Shown: one piece after another, positions 1-6,002 of the stretch | How the letters are laid out: each line of letters starts with the position of its first letter | Position numbering within the stretch: position 1 is the first letter of the stretch | Source of the DNA: a bacterium | GTDB taxonomy: Bacteria; Tectomicrobia; Entotheonellia; Entotheonellales; Entotheonellaceae | Direction of reading: 5' to 3' | DNA: 6,002 nucleotides | NCBI GenBank assembly: GCA_027294925.1 | Contig: JAPULM010000294.1 | Span: 1-6,002, forward strand | The notes under the pieces: generated by a model | What the model saw: the letters and a program-made list of their open reading frames with translations, nothing else | Databases searched by the model: none | What the model was told of the DNA's origin: nothing | Translations under genes and position numbers: made by a program

Positions 1-1
1 C

Positions 2-1279
2 TGCGGCACGGCGATCCTGCAGGGGGCACCACTGGGCTTTGCCAATCAGCTCAAAACAGGTCCGGTCGGCCTCATCTCAGCCTCCGGTACCGGCTTGCAA
101 CAAGTGGCTTGTCTGCTGGCGCAACGGGGTATCGGGGTATCGCACGCCATTGGCGTGGGGGGGCGGGATTTACACCATCAGCTTGGCGCTCCTAGCATGC
201 GGGCAGCGCTGCAAGCCCTCGCCCACGATCAACACACGCAGGTTATCGTACTCATTTCAAAACCACCCGATACGGCGGTTGCACACTGCCTGGCCAAGGA
301 GGCGAAAGCGACCGGTAAGCCTTGTGTGCTGGCTCTGATTGGATGGGCTGAGCCATTCGCCTCGGTAGACGGTTTGTACTGCGTTTCAACACTTGAGGCG
401 GCTGCCCTGACGGCCACACAACTCGCCAACGGTGCGTCGCTATGCTCTGCACAAACACTGCCAACAACTCATTGGCGAAGGCAGATTGCAGCAGCGCGAG
501 CCAACTTGCAGGCGGGTCAACACAGCCTGGTGGGGTTGTATTGCGGCGGCACCCTGGCCACCGAAGCCCTATGGCTCTTGCGACACTTCGGCTTATCCGT
601 TCGTTCTAACCTGGATAATACCTACCAGGTCGGCGACTCGAAGCAAAACGTCATCCTCGATCTTGGCGCCGAAATGTTTACCAGGGGCCGGCCGCACCCG
701 ATGATTGATCCCCAAGTGCGTGATCAGCAACTGTTGGCGCTGGTTGAGCAACCCAGTGTGGCGGTGGTGCTGTGTGATGTCATGTTGGGTTGGGGAAGTC
801 ACGCGGCACCCGGGGTAACGCTCGCCGCAGCGTGGCAGGAATTCAGGCAACATTTGTCGAGACACCAACGGCAGGCCATTGGCATTGCCACGCTATGTGG
901 CACGGCGGACGATCCGCAAGATATGGCCTATCAGTGTCAGGTGCTACAGGAGCAAGGATTTTTAATTGCCGAGAGTAACGCCCAGGCTGCACGGCTAGCC
1001 GCCGCCATCCTCGGTATCCCCTGGCAGGCGATGCACACAACGGCCGTGGTCGCTACTGATAACGTAGCGTCTAGCACGCCACCGCTTGACAACGCCACGC
1101 CTGATATTCCCTCTCATTTGCCGGCCTTACTGGCAGATGGGCCAAAGGTGATTAACCTTGGCCTAGAACAATTCGCCACGCAACTCGAGACATCTGGCGT
1201 GCCGGTGCTACATGTTGACTGGCGGCCGCCTGCTGCGGGCGATAGACGTCTGGCTGAGATGTTGGAACGACTGCGATAA
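2..1279 (+). CDS. fdrA: FdrA (AllF-like) subunit of oxamate carbamoyltransferase, 5' end cut off by window edge
   Basis: The reading frame is open from base 2 to the TAA at 1277-1279, giving 425 residues. The E. coli protein is about 555, so roughly 130 N-terminal residues lie outside the window; the first internal ATG (95) is not the start. The protein is a succinyl-CoA-synthetase-like fold without known ligase activity. Visible FdrA hallmarks, in order, are CGTAI near the edge, the glycine-rich PVGLISASGTGLQ, IGVGGRDL, SKPPDTAVA, GLYCGGTLATEA, DLGAEMFTRGRPHPMIDP (its His is at 695-697), the CGTADDPQ block, and a C-terminal VDWRPPAAGD..LAEMLERL that closely resembles E. coli FdrA. In E. coli, FdrA (renamed AllF) works with AllG and AllH in the cytoplasm to convert oxalurate and phosphate to oxamate and carbamoyl phosphate. 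A DUF1116 partner follows 20 bases downstream, as in E. coli. The family call is firm. The exact substrate is inferred, because FdrA paralogs such as YahF occur in other clusters. Confidence 0.93.
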   Translation, partial: CGTAILQGAPLGFANQLKTGPVGLISASGTGLQQVACLLAQRGIGVSHAIGVGGRDLHHQLGAPSMRAALQALAHDQHTQVIVLISKPPDTAVAHCLAKEAKATGKPCVLALIGWAEPFASVDGLYCVSTLEAAALTATQLANGASLCSAQTLPTTHWRRQIAAARANLQAGQHSLVGLYCGGTLATEALWLLRHFGLSVRSNLDNTYQVGDSKQNVILDLGAEMFTRGRPHPMIDPQVRDQQLLALVEQPSVAVVLCDVMLGWGSHAAPGVTLAAAWQEFRQHLSRHQRQAIGIATLCGTADDPQDMAYQCQVLQEQGFLIAESNAQAARLAAAILGIPWQAMHTTAVVATDNVASSTPPLDNATPDIPSHLPALLADGPKVINLGLEQFATQLETSGVPVLHVDWRPPAAGDRRLAEMLERLR

Positions 1280-1289
1280 TCTGTGCGAC

Positions 1290-1295
1290 AGGAGA
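1290..1295 (+). promoter_or_regulatory. Shine-Dalgarno site that sets the start of the DUF1116 gene
   Basis: AGGAGA lies in the short gap between fdrA and the DUF1116 gene. GGAG ends at 1294, which leaves 5 bases before the ATG at 1300 and 8 before the GTG at 1303, but only 2 before the TTG at 1297. The spacing therefore argues against TTG and for ATG, with GTG as second choice. Confidence 0.7.
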
Positions 1296-1299
1296 ATTG

Positions 1300-2562
1300 A
1301 TGGTGTCAAGCACAACTTCACCTATTGATGCGGCAAATGAACAGGCCCTTGAACGGATTTTTGCCTCACGCCCGTTTCTCACCGGCATACGCCCAGCTGC
1401 TGAGGTGATGCCGGAACTTGACACCCATACGATCCTGCATGCAGGTCCCCCGCTGGACTGGCAGGCCATGTGTGGACCGTTACGTGGCGCCGTCCTGGGG
1501 GTATTACAGTACGAAGGGTGGGCGGCCGACGAACAGGCCGGGTTGTCGTTGATCGAGGCCGGTAAGATTACCTTTCGACCCTGTCACAGCGCCGGCGCGG
1601 TTGGACCCATGACCGGCCTGATTACCCAGAGCATGCCGTTGATGGTGGTCGAAAACCGTGCATATGGCAATCGGGCCTACACCACCTTGAACGAAGGCCT
1701 GGGAAAAGTGTTGCGCTTTGGCGCCAACGATGCCAGTGTCATTGAGCGCCTGCACGGGTTGCAAGCCATCGTCGGGCCAGCGCTTGATGCTGCTGTACAA
1801 CGTGCTGACGGCGTCGATTTGCGCGTTCTCATGGCGCAAGCCTTGCTGATGGGCGACGAGATGCATCAGCGTAATGTTGCCGCTACCTCTTTGTTTGCCC
1901 GTACCCTGCTGCCGCATGTTGTGCGCGTGATCGACGACGCTGAGCGCCTGGCGAGCCTGACCGATTATCTCACCGGCAATGATCAGTTTTTTCTCAACCT
2001 TGCGATGGCTGCTGCAAAAGTCAGCATGGATGCCGCCAGCCATATCCCGGCATGCACCCTGGTCACTGCCATGGCGCGCAATGGCACAACCTTCGGCATA
2101 CGGGTCAGTGGGCTGGGCGAGCGTTGGTTTACAGCCCCGGTGTTAATGCCCAGGGGGCTGTATTTTCCGGGTTTCAGCGCGGCAGACGCCAATCCGGATA
2201 TCGGTGACTCGGCCATCATTGAAACGCTGGGTCTCGGCGCCTTTGCCATGGCGGCATCGCCTGCAGTGGCACAATTCGTGGGGGTCGGTGGGCTTTCTCA
2301 GGCCCGCCGCTACACGGAAGAAATGGAAGAAATCACCCTGGGCCACAGCCCACATCTGTTGCTACCCAGCATGGATGGGCAAGGCGTTCCGACCGGTATC
2401 GACATTCGCCAGGTGATCGAAACCGGTATCGTTCCCTGGATTAATACGGGTATTGCACATCGTCAGGCCGGCATTGGTCAGATTGGCGCAGGCGTGGCAC
2501 AGGCGCCGCTCGATTGTTTTGTCAACGCACTGGAGGCGTTTGCCGAGTTATGGCAGGGCTAA
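1300..2562 (+). CDS. ylbE: DUF1116 family protein (YlbE/AllG-like), oxamate carbamoyltransferase subunit
   Basis: This is a 420-residue protein of the DUF1116 family (E. coli YlbE, now AllG, and YahG), whose members are about 420-470 residues long, so it is full length. Family blocks seen are FLTGIRPAAEVMPEL near the N-terminus, LHAGPPLDW, GPLRGAVLG, the conserved PCHSAGAVGPMTG stretch (about residues 95-110), GLGKVLRFGAND, MGDEMHQRN (about 185-195), LTGNDQFFLN, MARNGTTFGIRVSG and a C-terminal GIAHRQAGIGQIGAG. No signal peptide or convincing membrane segment is seen, so it is probably cytoplasmic. It follows fdrA by 20 bases, in the order found in the E. coli all regulon, where the two products and AllH are jointly needed for oxamate carbamoyltransferase activity. 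ATG 1300 is chosen from the AGGAGA site just upstream; a TTG one codon earlier is too close to it. No AllH (DUF2877) gene follows. Substrate is inferred from E. coli; similar pairs may act on other carbamoyl or acyl compounds. Confidence 0.92.
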   Translation: MVSSTTSPIDAANEQALERIFASRPFLTGIRPAAEVMPELDTHTILHAGPPLDWQAMCGPLRGAVLGVLQYEGWAADEQAGLSLIEAGKITFRPCHSAGAVGPMTGLITQSMPLMVVENRAYGNRAYTTLNEGLGKVLRFGANDASVIERLHGLQAIVGPALDAAVQRADGVDLRVLMAQALLMGDEMHQRNVAATSLFARTLLPHVVRVIDDAERLASLTDYLTGNDQFFLNLAMAAAKVSMDAASHIPACTLVTAMARNGTTFGIRVSGLGERWFTAPVLMPRGLYFPGFSAADANPDIGDSAIIETLGLGAFAMAASPAVAQFVGVGGLSQARRYTEEMEEITLGHSPHLLLPSMDGQGVPTGIDIRQVIETGIVPWINTGIAHRQAGIGQIGAGVAQAPLDCFVNALEAFAELWQG

Positions 2563-2666
2563 TTGTGTACATCGGAACAGACAAGCAGCAATATCTGAAT
2601 AAACCGCTCAGGCGACATTCCTTTCGTAGACCAGCACGCTGTGCTTCGGCCAAGCTTCCCCGAGAC
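2563..2666. other. convergent intergenic spacer
   Basis: These 104 bases separate the stop codons of the DUF1116 gene and the acetyltransferase gene, which point at each other. I see no coding potential, tRNA or known repeat. The only inverted repeat of note is AGCAC-GCT-GTGCT at 2633-2645, a 5-bp stem with no flanking T-run on either strand, so it does not qualify as an intrinsic terminator. Either termination is factor-dependent or the two transcripts overlap at their 3' ends. Confidence 0.6.
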
Positions 2667-3251
2667 CTATGTTACTTGACGAAGTAAACCATCAAGCAGC
2701 GCATACTGAGCCTCGCATGATCTGCACGACGCTTCGTAACCTTGCAGTTCCAGCTTCACCCCACATTGACAGGACCAGCCATGTTGCCGGGCCGGATTGC
2801 CATACATTAACGCATAGTCAGGCACATCTCGCGTGACCACTGCAGCCGCCCCAATGAAGGCGTATCTGCCAATGGTATGTCCGCATATCACCGTGGCGTT
2901 GGCCCCAATACTGGCGCCTTGTTGCACCACAGTCTTACGAAATTCGTCTTTGCGTGAGACGTGACTACGCGGATTGACCACATTGGTGAACACCATGCTA
3001 GGACCACAGAATACGTCATCTTCCAGAATGACGCGATCATAGACCGATACATTGTTCTGGATTTTAACGTTGTTGCCAATGCTGACGTCGGAGCCGATAT
3101 TGACATTTTGGCCTAATGAGCAGTTTTTGCCGATTTTGGCGCCTGACATAACATGCGAAAAATGCCAGATGTTGGTGCCTTCCCCCACCCTGGCACCTTC
3201 ATCAACATAGCTGCTTGGGTGGACGAAGTAGGCCGTTTTGTCCTCCGGCAT
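2667..3251 (-). CDS. WbpD/WlbB-like UDP-amino-sugar N-acetyltransferase (left-handed beta-helix) with C-terminal Cys cluster
   Basis: This 194-residue protein has the length and layout of WbpD/WlbB, which use acetyl-CoA to acetylate the 3-amino group of UDP-2-acetamido-3-amino-2,3-dideoxy-glucuronate on the way to diacetamido-uronic acids of O-antigen or lipid A-linked glycans. Hexapeptide repeats of the left-handed beta-helix run from about residue 14 to 75 (VDEGARVGEGTNIWHFSHV, IGKNCSLGQNVNIG, VSIGNNVKIQNNVSV) and again at 113-140 (IGANATVICGHTIGRYAFIG). The family signature GPSMVFTNVVNPRS is at about 83-96 and contains the Asn that I take to match the active-site Asn of WlbB. The helix ends at GNPARQHGW, then a tail carries C161-x-C163 and C176-x-x-C179, a possible zinc site. 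It starts 14 bases after the upstream transporter gene, behind an AAGGGAG site, and is last in the operon. The sugar is inferred; related FdtC/QdtC-type acetyltransferases act on dTDP-amino sugars. None of the partner enzymes (WbpA, B, E, I) is in the window. Confidence 0.88.
   Translation of the reverse strand: MPEDKTAYFVHPSSYVDEGARVGEGTNIWHFSHVMSGAKIGKNCSLGQNVNIGSDVSIGNNVKIQNNVSVYDRVILEDDVFCGPSMVFTNVVNPRSHVSRKDEFRKTVVQQGASIGANATVICGHTIGRYAFIGAAAVVTRDVPDYALMYGNPARQHGWSCQCGVKLELQGYEASCRSCEAQYALLDGLLRQVT
2672..2687. repeat. short perfect inverted repeat at the 3' end of the acetyltransferase gene
   Basis: TTACTT-GACG-AAGTAA is a 6-bp perfect stem with a 4-base loop, inside the last codons of the acetyltransferase gene. 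It is AT-rich and has no following T-run, so it is unlikely to be a strong terminator, though it could stabilise the 3' end of the minus-strand transcript. It may also be chance. Confidence 0.3.
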
Positions 3252-3258
3252 ATCGGTG

Positions 3259-3265
3259 CTCCCTT
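3259..3265 (-). promoter_or_regulatory. Shine-Dalgarno site of the acetyltransferase gene
   Basis: Read on the minus strand, AAGGGAG lies 7 bases before the ATG at 3251-3249 and directly follows the stop codon of the exporter gene (3268-3266). It supports the chosen start. Its position next to that stop codon suits efficient reinitiation or independent initiation within one transcript. Confidence 0.7.
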
Positions 3266-5026
3266 TTATAGATGACCTGATGGGCGCTGTGGATCTGTTT
3301 CTTGTCCTTTGAACTGTAGATCATACAAGCGACTATACATACCACCTTGCGCCAGAAGCTCGCTATGGTGTCCGCTTTCGACCACCCTGCCCTGATGCAG
3401 GACAACAATTTTATCAGCATGACGTACGGTAGACAGGCGATGTGCAATAACGAAGGTCGTACGATCTTTCATGAGATTACCCAAGGCGTATTGCACCATC
3501 TGTTCGGACTCACTGTCAAGTGAGGAGGTGGCTTCGTCGAGGATCAAGATTGGCGCATTTTTCAGCAGGGCGCGGGCAATAGCAATGCGCTGTTTTTCGC
3601 CGCCGGACAACCTGACCCCGCGTTCGCCGATGACCGTATCATAGCCGAGCCGGGTACGACCAATGAAATCGTGCGCATAGGCCGCCTGGGCTGCCTGCAT
3701 GATCTGCGCCTCTGTCGCCTGCGGATTACCGTACAAGATATTCTGGCGCAACGTATCATCAAACAAGACAATGTCTTGCGAGACCAACCCGATCTGGGCG
3801 CGTAAGGAGGCCAGCGACACCTGCCGTATATCGACGCCGTCAATCATAATAGCGCCACCATCCGGGTCATAAAAGCGGGGCAGGAGGTCAACCAGGGAGG
3901 TTTTCCCGGCGCCGCTGAAACCCACCAGGGCCACGACTTCACCAGCTTCGACCTCTAGGTTAATGTTTTGTAGTACAAAGGGGGTATTTGATGCATAGCG
4001 CATTGAAACGTCACGTATAACCAGGTGCTGTTGGATTGGCGCCAGCTTAGGTTGGCCGGCCGCGATGGCGAGTTCTCCCTCTTGGTCGAGCACGGCAAAT
4101 ACCCGGTCGGCAGCGGCCAGCGCCCCTTGTAAGGTGCTATTGACGCGGCTCAATTTGCGCATGGGTTCGTAAAGCCACAGCACGGCGGTTAAAAAGGAAA
4201 AGAACGTGCCAGGGGTTGATACGCCCTGAATGACCTGCCGGCCACCATAAAACATGACAAGCGCTACGCCAATGGCAGCAAGCAGTTCCATCACCGGAGA
4301 ACTCATTTCTTCGGTCTGTACCGAGCGCATGGTGACCCCATAAAAGTCTGCGTTACCCTGTTGAAAGCGCTTCTGTTCATAAGTCTCACGACCAAAAGCT
4401 TTGACCACCTTGATGCCGCTCAACACTTCCTCAATCAGGGTGCTCAGGGTTGCCATTGTGGCTTGCGCATGCCGACTCAAACGGCGCAGTTTGCGTCCGA
4501 GAATCACAATCGGGATAGCCGCCAGCGGTAGCACGAGGACAGCAAATGAGGCGAGAAACCAATCGCGGTAGAAGGCGACGCCAATCAAGCCGAGCATGGT
4601 CAGACCTTGCTTCAGCACATCATTGATGGAACCGCTGACGGCGCGTTGCATAAACGTGATGTCATTGGTCAGGCGTGACATCAGAGCGCCGGTATGGTGA
4701 CGATGAAAGTAAGATAAAGGCATCTGCAGGAGATGTGTGAAGAGCTGATTGCGGATGTCTCGAATGACACGCTGGCCAATCGAACGTATGAGGTAGGAAT
4801 GGCCGTAATGCAACAAACCTCGCGATGCGTAGAGCACGATAATGATGAGCGGAAACAGATAAAGCTTGGTGGTGTTGCGCGCCACGAAAATATCATCGAG
4901 AAGCGGCTTTACCAACAAGGCGGACAAGGTCGTGGTGGCGGACACCAGAAGGCCGCAAACGATCGATAGCAGAAGTCGAGAACGATACGGGCGCACATAG
5001 GTGAGCAGGCGGCGGTAGGTGTTCAT
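3266..5026 (-). CDS. msbA: MsbA-like lipid A export ABC transporter (fused permease and ATPase)
   Basis: This 586-residue half-transporter matches the usual MsbA length (about 580). MsbA dimers sit in the inner membrane and flip lipid A-core to the periplasmic face using ATP. The N-terminal half has six hydrophobic segments, at about residues 17-38, 54-74, 137-153, 158-178, 245-262 and 272-287. The coupling region contains MSRLTNDITFMQ and IEEVLSGIKVVKAFGRE, typical of this family. The C-terminal ATPase is intact: Walker A GFSGAGKT (369-376), Q-loop Gln417, signature LSGGE (473-477), Walker B ILILDE (493-498, catalytic Glu498), SSLD D-loop (501-504) and H-loop His529. It begins 16 bases after the stop of the deoxyhypusine-synthase-like gene with no strong Shine-Dalgarno site (TGAAAAGCAGCTT before the ATG), so it may depend on translational coupling. 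Envelope context supports lipid A or another glycolipid as cargo, but exporters of this subfamily can also be multidrug or glycolipid-specific, so the substrate is not proved. Confidence 0.88.
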   Translation of the reverse strand: MNTYRRLLTYVRPYRSRLLLSIVCGLLVSATTTLSALLVKPLLDDIFVARNTTKLYLFPLIIIVLYASRGLLHYGHSYLIRSIGQRVIRDIRNQLFTHLLQMPLSYFHRHHTGALMSRLTNDITFMQRAVSGSINDVLKQGLTMLGLIGVAFYRDWFLASFAVLVLPLAAIPIVILGRKLRRLSRHAQATMATLSTLIEEVLSGIKVVKAFGRETYEQKRFQQGNADFYGVTMRSVQTEEMSSPVMELLAAIGVALVMFYGGRQVIQGVSTPGTFFSFLTAVLWLYEPMRKLSRVNSTLQGALAAADRVFAVLDQEGELAIAAGQPKLAPIQQHLVIRDVSMRYASNTPFVLQNINLEVEAGEVVALVGFSGAGKTSLVDLLPRFYDPDGGAIMIDGVDIRQVSLASLRAQIGLVSQDIVLFDDTLRQNILYGNPQATEAQIMQAAQAAYAHDFIGRTRLGYDTVIGERGVRLSGGEKQRIAIARALLKNAPILILDEATSSLDSESEQMVQYALGNLMKDRTTFVIAHRLSTVRHADKIVVLHQGRVVESGHHSELLAQGGMYSRLYDLQFKGQETDPQRPSGHL

Positions 5027-5042
5027 AAGCTGCTTTTCAGGG

Positions 5043-5996
5043 TTATTCAGCCAGGGCTTCCAAGATCATCATATACAGCAAGGGTAACATGATTTCGTGG
5101 TGCCCAGTCAAGGTGTACCCACGGCCGCTGCCTTGGGTTGGGCGATTGACAACATTATAGGCCGGGCGATAGTGCTGCTGCATATCGAGATTCAAGGTGA
5201 AAAAGTGCGCCACTTGATGGCCGGTGTTACGGCACAAAGTGAGCGCTTTTAGAAAAACCTCAGGTAATAGGACAGCAGAGCCAATGTTCCAATAACAGCC
5301 ACCACCGTGCAACGCTTTTAGTAATAGCGTTAAACGCTGGAAATCCGTATAGCTTGCCTGCCCTAGTAACGCCGCATTGGTAGAAGGATGCATGTGGATG
5401 GTGTCAGCGCCAATCGCCACGTGAACCGTCACCGGAATGTCATAGGTATATGCCATGGCAAGCAAGCTCTGGGCTTTATACGGGTAGTCGCCGCTCACCA
5501 GGGCACGCCCGATTGCAGTTCCCAACCCGACTTGCGTACCACTGTAGGCTCTCAGCGCATCGTTAATCAGCCGTGGGGTTTCATGCACCATGCCAAAGGT
5601 GCCGTCATCGAGATGGTCGGCGACGTCTTCCGAGGTTTCGCCAATCAACGCAATCTCCAGGTCATGAATGATCCCGGCCCCATTCATCACCAGCGCGCTG
5701 ATCCAACCACGCTGCATCATATCGATCAACAACGGACTCAAGCCGCACTTGATGAGGTGGGCACCCATGGCCAGAATGTTCGCTTTGCCGCCTCGGTGTG
5801 CGCTAACAAAATGGTCGACGACGGCTGCAATGTCCTGGCCTTTCAGGATGCGAGGCAAGAGCGAGCGGAACGTGCCTTGGCTTTGCCAGGCTTGTAAGTC
5901 AACGAAATCATGCACCGTGACCTTATGTTGACGTTGTTGGATCGACCGTGTTTGTACCTGTTGTAGAGACGCAAGATCTTGCCAGCTTAGGTCCAC
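5043..5996 (-). CDS. deoxyhypusine-synthase-like protein lacking the catalytic lysine; 5' end close to window edge
   Basis: The 317 residues from a GTG at 5996 show the deoxyhypusine synthase fold: AHRGGKANILAMGAHLIKCGLSP (66-88), the hallmark NGAGIIHDLE (105-114), GLGTAIGRAL (157-166), and a hydrophobic end LPLLYMMILEAL resembling the FPLLVAET end of the eukaryotic enzyme. True deoxyhypusine synthase moves the aminobutyl group of spermidine to a lysine of eIF5A, using NAD and an active-site lysine in a GSDSGARPDEAVSWGK segment. Here that segment is replaced by the shorter RPTQGSGRGYTLTGHH (285-300), with no lysine, and the active-site His-containing KHH motif after the GGG turn has no obvious match. 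A distinct histidine motif, IHMHPSTNAALLG (200-212), stands out instead. Function is therefore unknown. The frame stays open through the two codons left before the window edge, so the true start may lie just outside, and no ribosome binding site can be judged. It is the first visible gene of an operon with msbA and a sugar acetyltransferase. Confidence 0.82.
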   Translation of the reverse strand: MDLSWQDLASLQQVQTRSIQQRQHKVTVHDFVDLQAWQSQGTFRSLLPRILKGQDIAAVVDHFVSAHRGGKANILAMGAHLIKCGLSPLLIDMMQRGWISALVMNGAGIIHDLEIALIGETSEDVADHLDDGTFGMVHETPRLINDALRAYSGTQVGLGTAIGRALVSGDYPYKAQSLLAMAYTYDIPVTVHVAIGADTIHMHPSTNAALLGQASYTDFQRLTLLLKALHGGGCYWNIGSAVLLPEVFLKALTLCRNTGHQVAHFFTLNLDMQQHYRPAYNVVNRPTQGSGRGYTLTGHHEIMLPLLYMMILEALAE

Positions 5997-6002
5997 GTAT
6001 TT

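Noticed and set aside
95..97. ATG at 95 as the start of the FdrA protein
   Set aside because: The frame is open upstream to the window edge and encodes conserved FdrA residues (CGTAI, PVGLISASGTG), so the gene begins outside the window.
1297..1299. TTG as start codon of the DUF1116 gene
   Set aside because: It is only 2 bases from the GGAG core. The ATG immediately after it is better spaced.
1504..2043. 179-codon open frame on the minus strand
   Set aside because: It lies wholly opposite the well-conserved DUF1116 gene, its protein resembles no family I know, and it is best explained as an antisense shadow of that gene's codon bias.
2633..2645. AGCAC-GCT-GTGCT hairpin as an intrinsic terminator
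   Set aside because: The stem is only 5 bp and there is no T-run on either side in either orientation.
5388..5897. 169-codon open frame on the plus strand
   Set aside because: It lies entirely inside the deoxyhypusine-synthase-like gene on the other strand, has low-complexity His/Gln-rich content and no domain, so it is a shadow.
1..6002. CRISPR arrays, tRNA or rRNA genes, insertion sequences, prophage or toxin-antitoxin genes
   Set aside because: No regularly spaced repeats, tRNA-like cloverleaf, transposase or terminal inverted repeats were seen. About 97% of the window is taken by five conserved genes.

Overview
The window carries five protein-coding genes in two convergent groups and no RNA gene, mobile element or CRISPR array that I can recognise. 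The genome is Gram-negative: it encodes an MsbA-type lipid A flippase and a nucleotide-sugar N-acetyltransferase of the kind used for O-antigen. Base composition looks moderately GC-rich and even across the window. I cannot name the taxon. The flippase and the deoxyhypusine-synthase-like protein remind me more of large-genome deltaproteobacterial, Nitrospirota or Tectomicrobia-like bacteria than of enteric bacteria, but that is recollection and not a measurement.

Left block, plus strand (1-2562): the C-terminal three quarters of an FdrA protein, then a DUF1116 (YlbE/YahG family) protein about 20 bases downstream behind a clear ribosome binding site. In E. coli these are two of the three subunits (AllF, AllG, AllH) of oxamate carbamoyltransferase, which phosphorolyses oxalurate to oxamate and carbamoyl phosphate at the end of anaerobic allantoin breakdown. 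The third subunit (AllH, DUF2877) does not follow here. If present, it must lie upstream of base 1 or elsewhere.

Convergent junction (2563-2666): 104 bases with no gene and no convincing intrinsic terminator.

Right block, minus strand (5996 down to 2667): a deoxyhypusine-synthase-fold protein, an MsbA-like ABC exporter and a WbpD/WlbB-like left-handed beta-helix acetyltransferase, separated by only 20 and 14 bases or fewer, so almost certainly one transcript. The last two are envelope genes, for lipid A-core export and for acetylated amino-uronic acid synthesis. The first is the most interesting item. It keeps the family's NAD-fold hallmark (NGAGIIHD) but lacks the segment that holds the catalytic lysine of true deoxyhypusine synthase. 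Bacteria also have no eIF5A, so it is probably a different enzyme, perhaps linked to the cell envelope.
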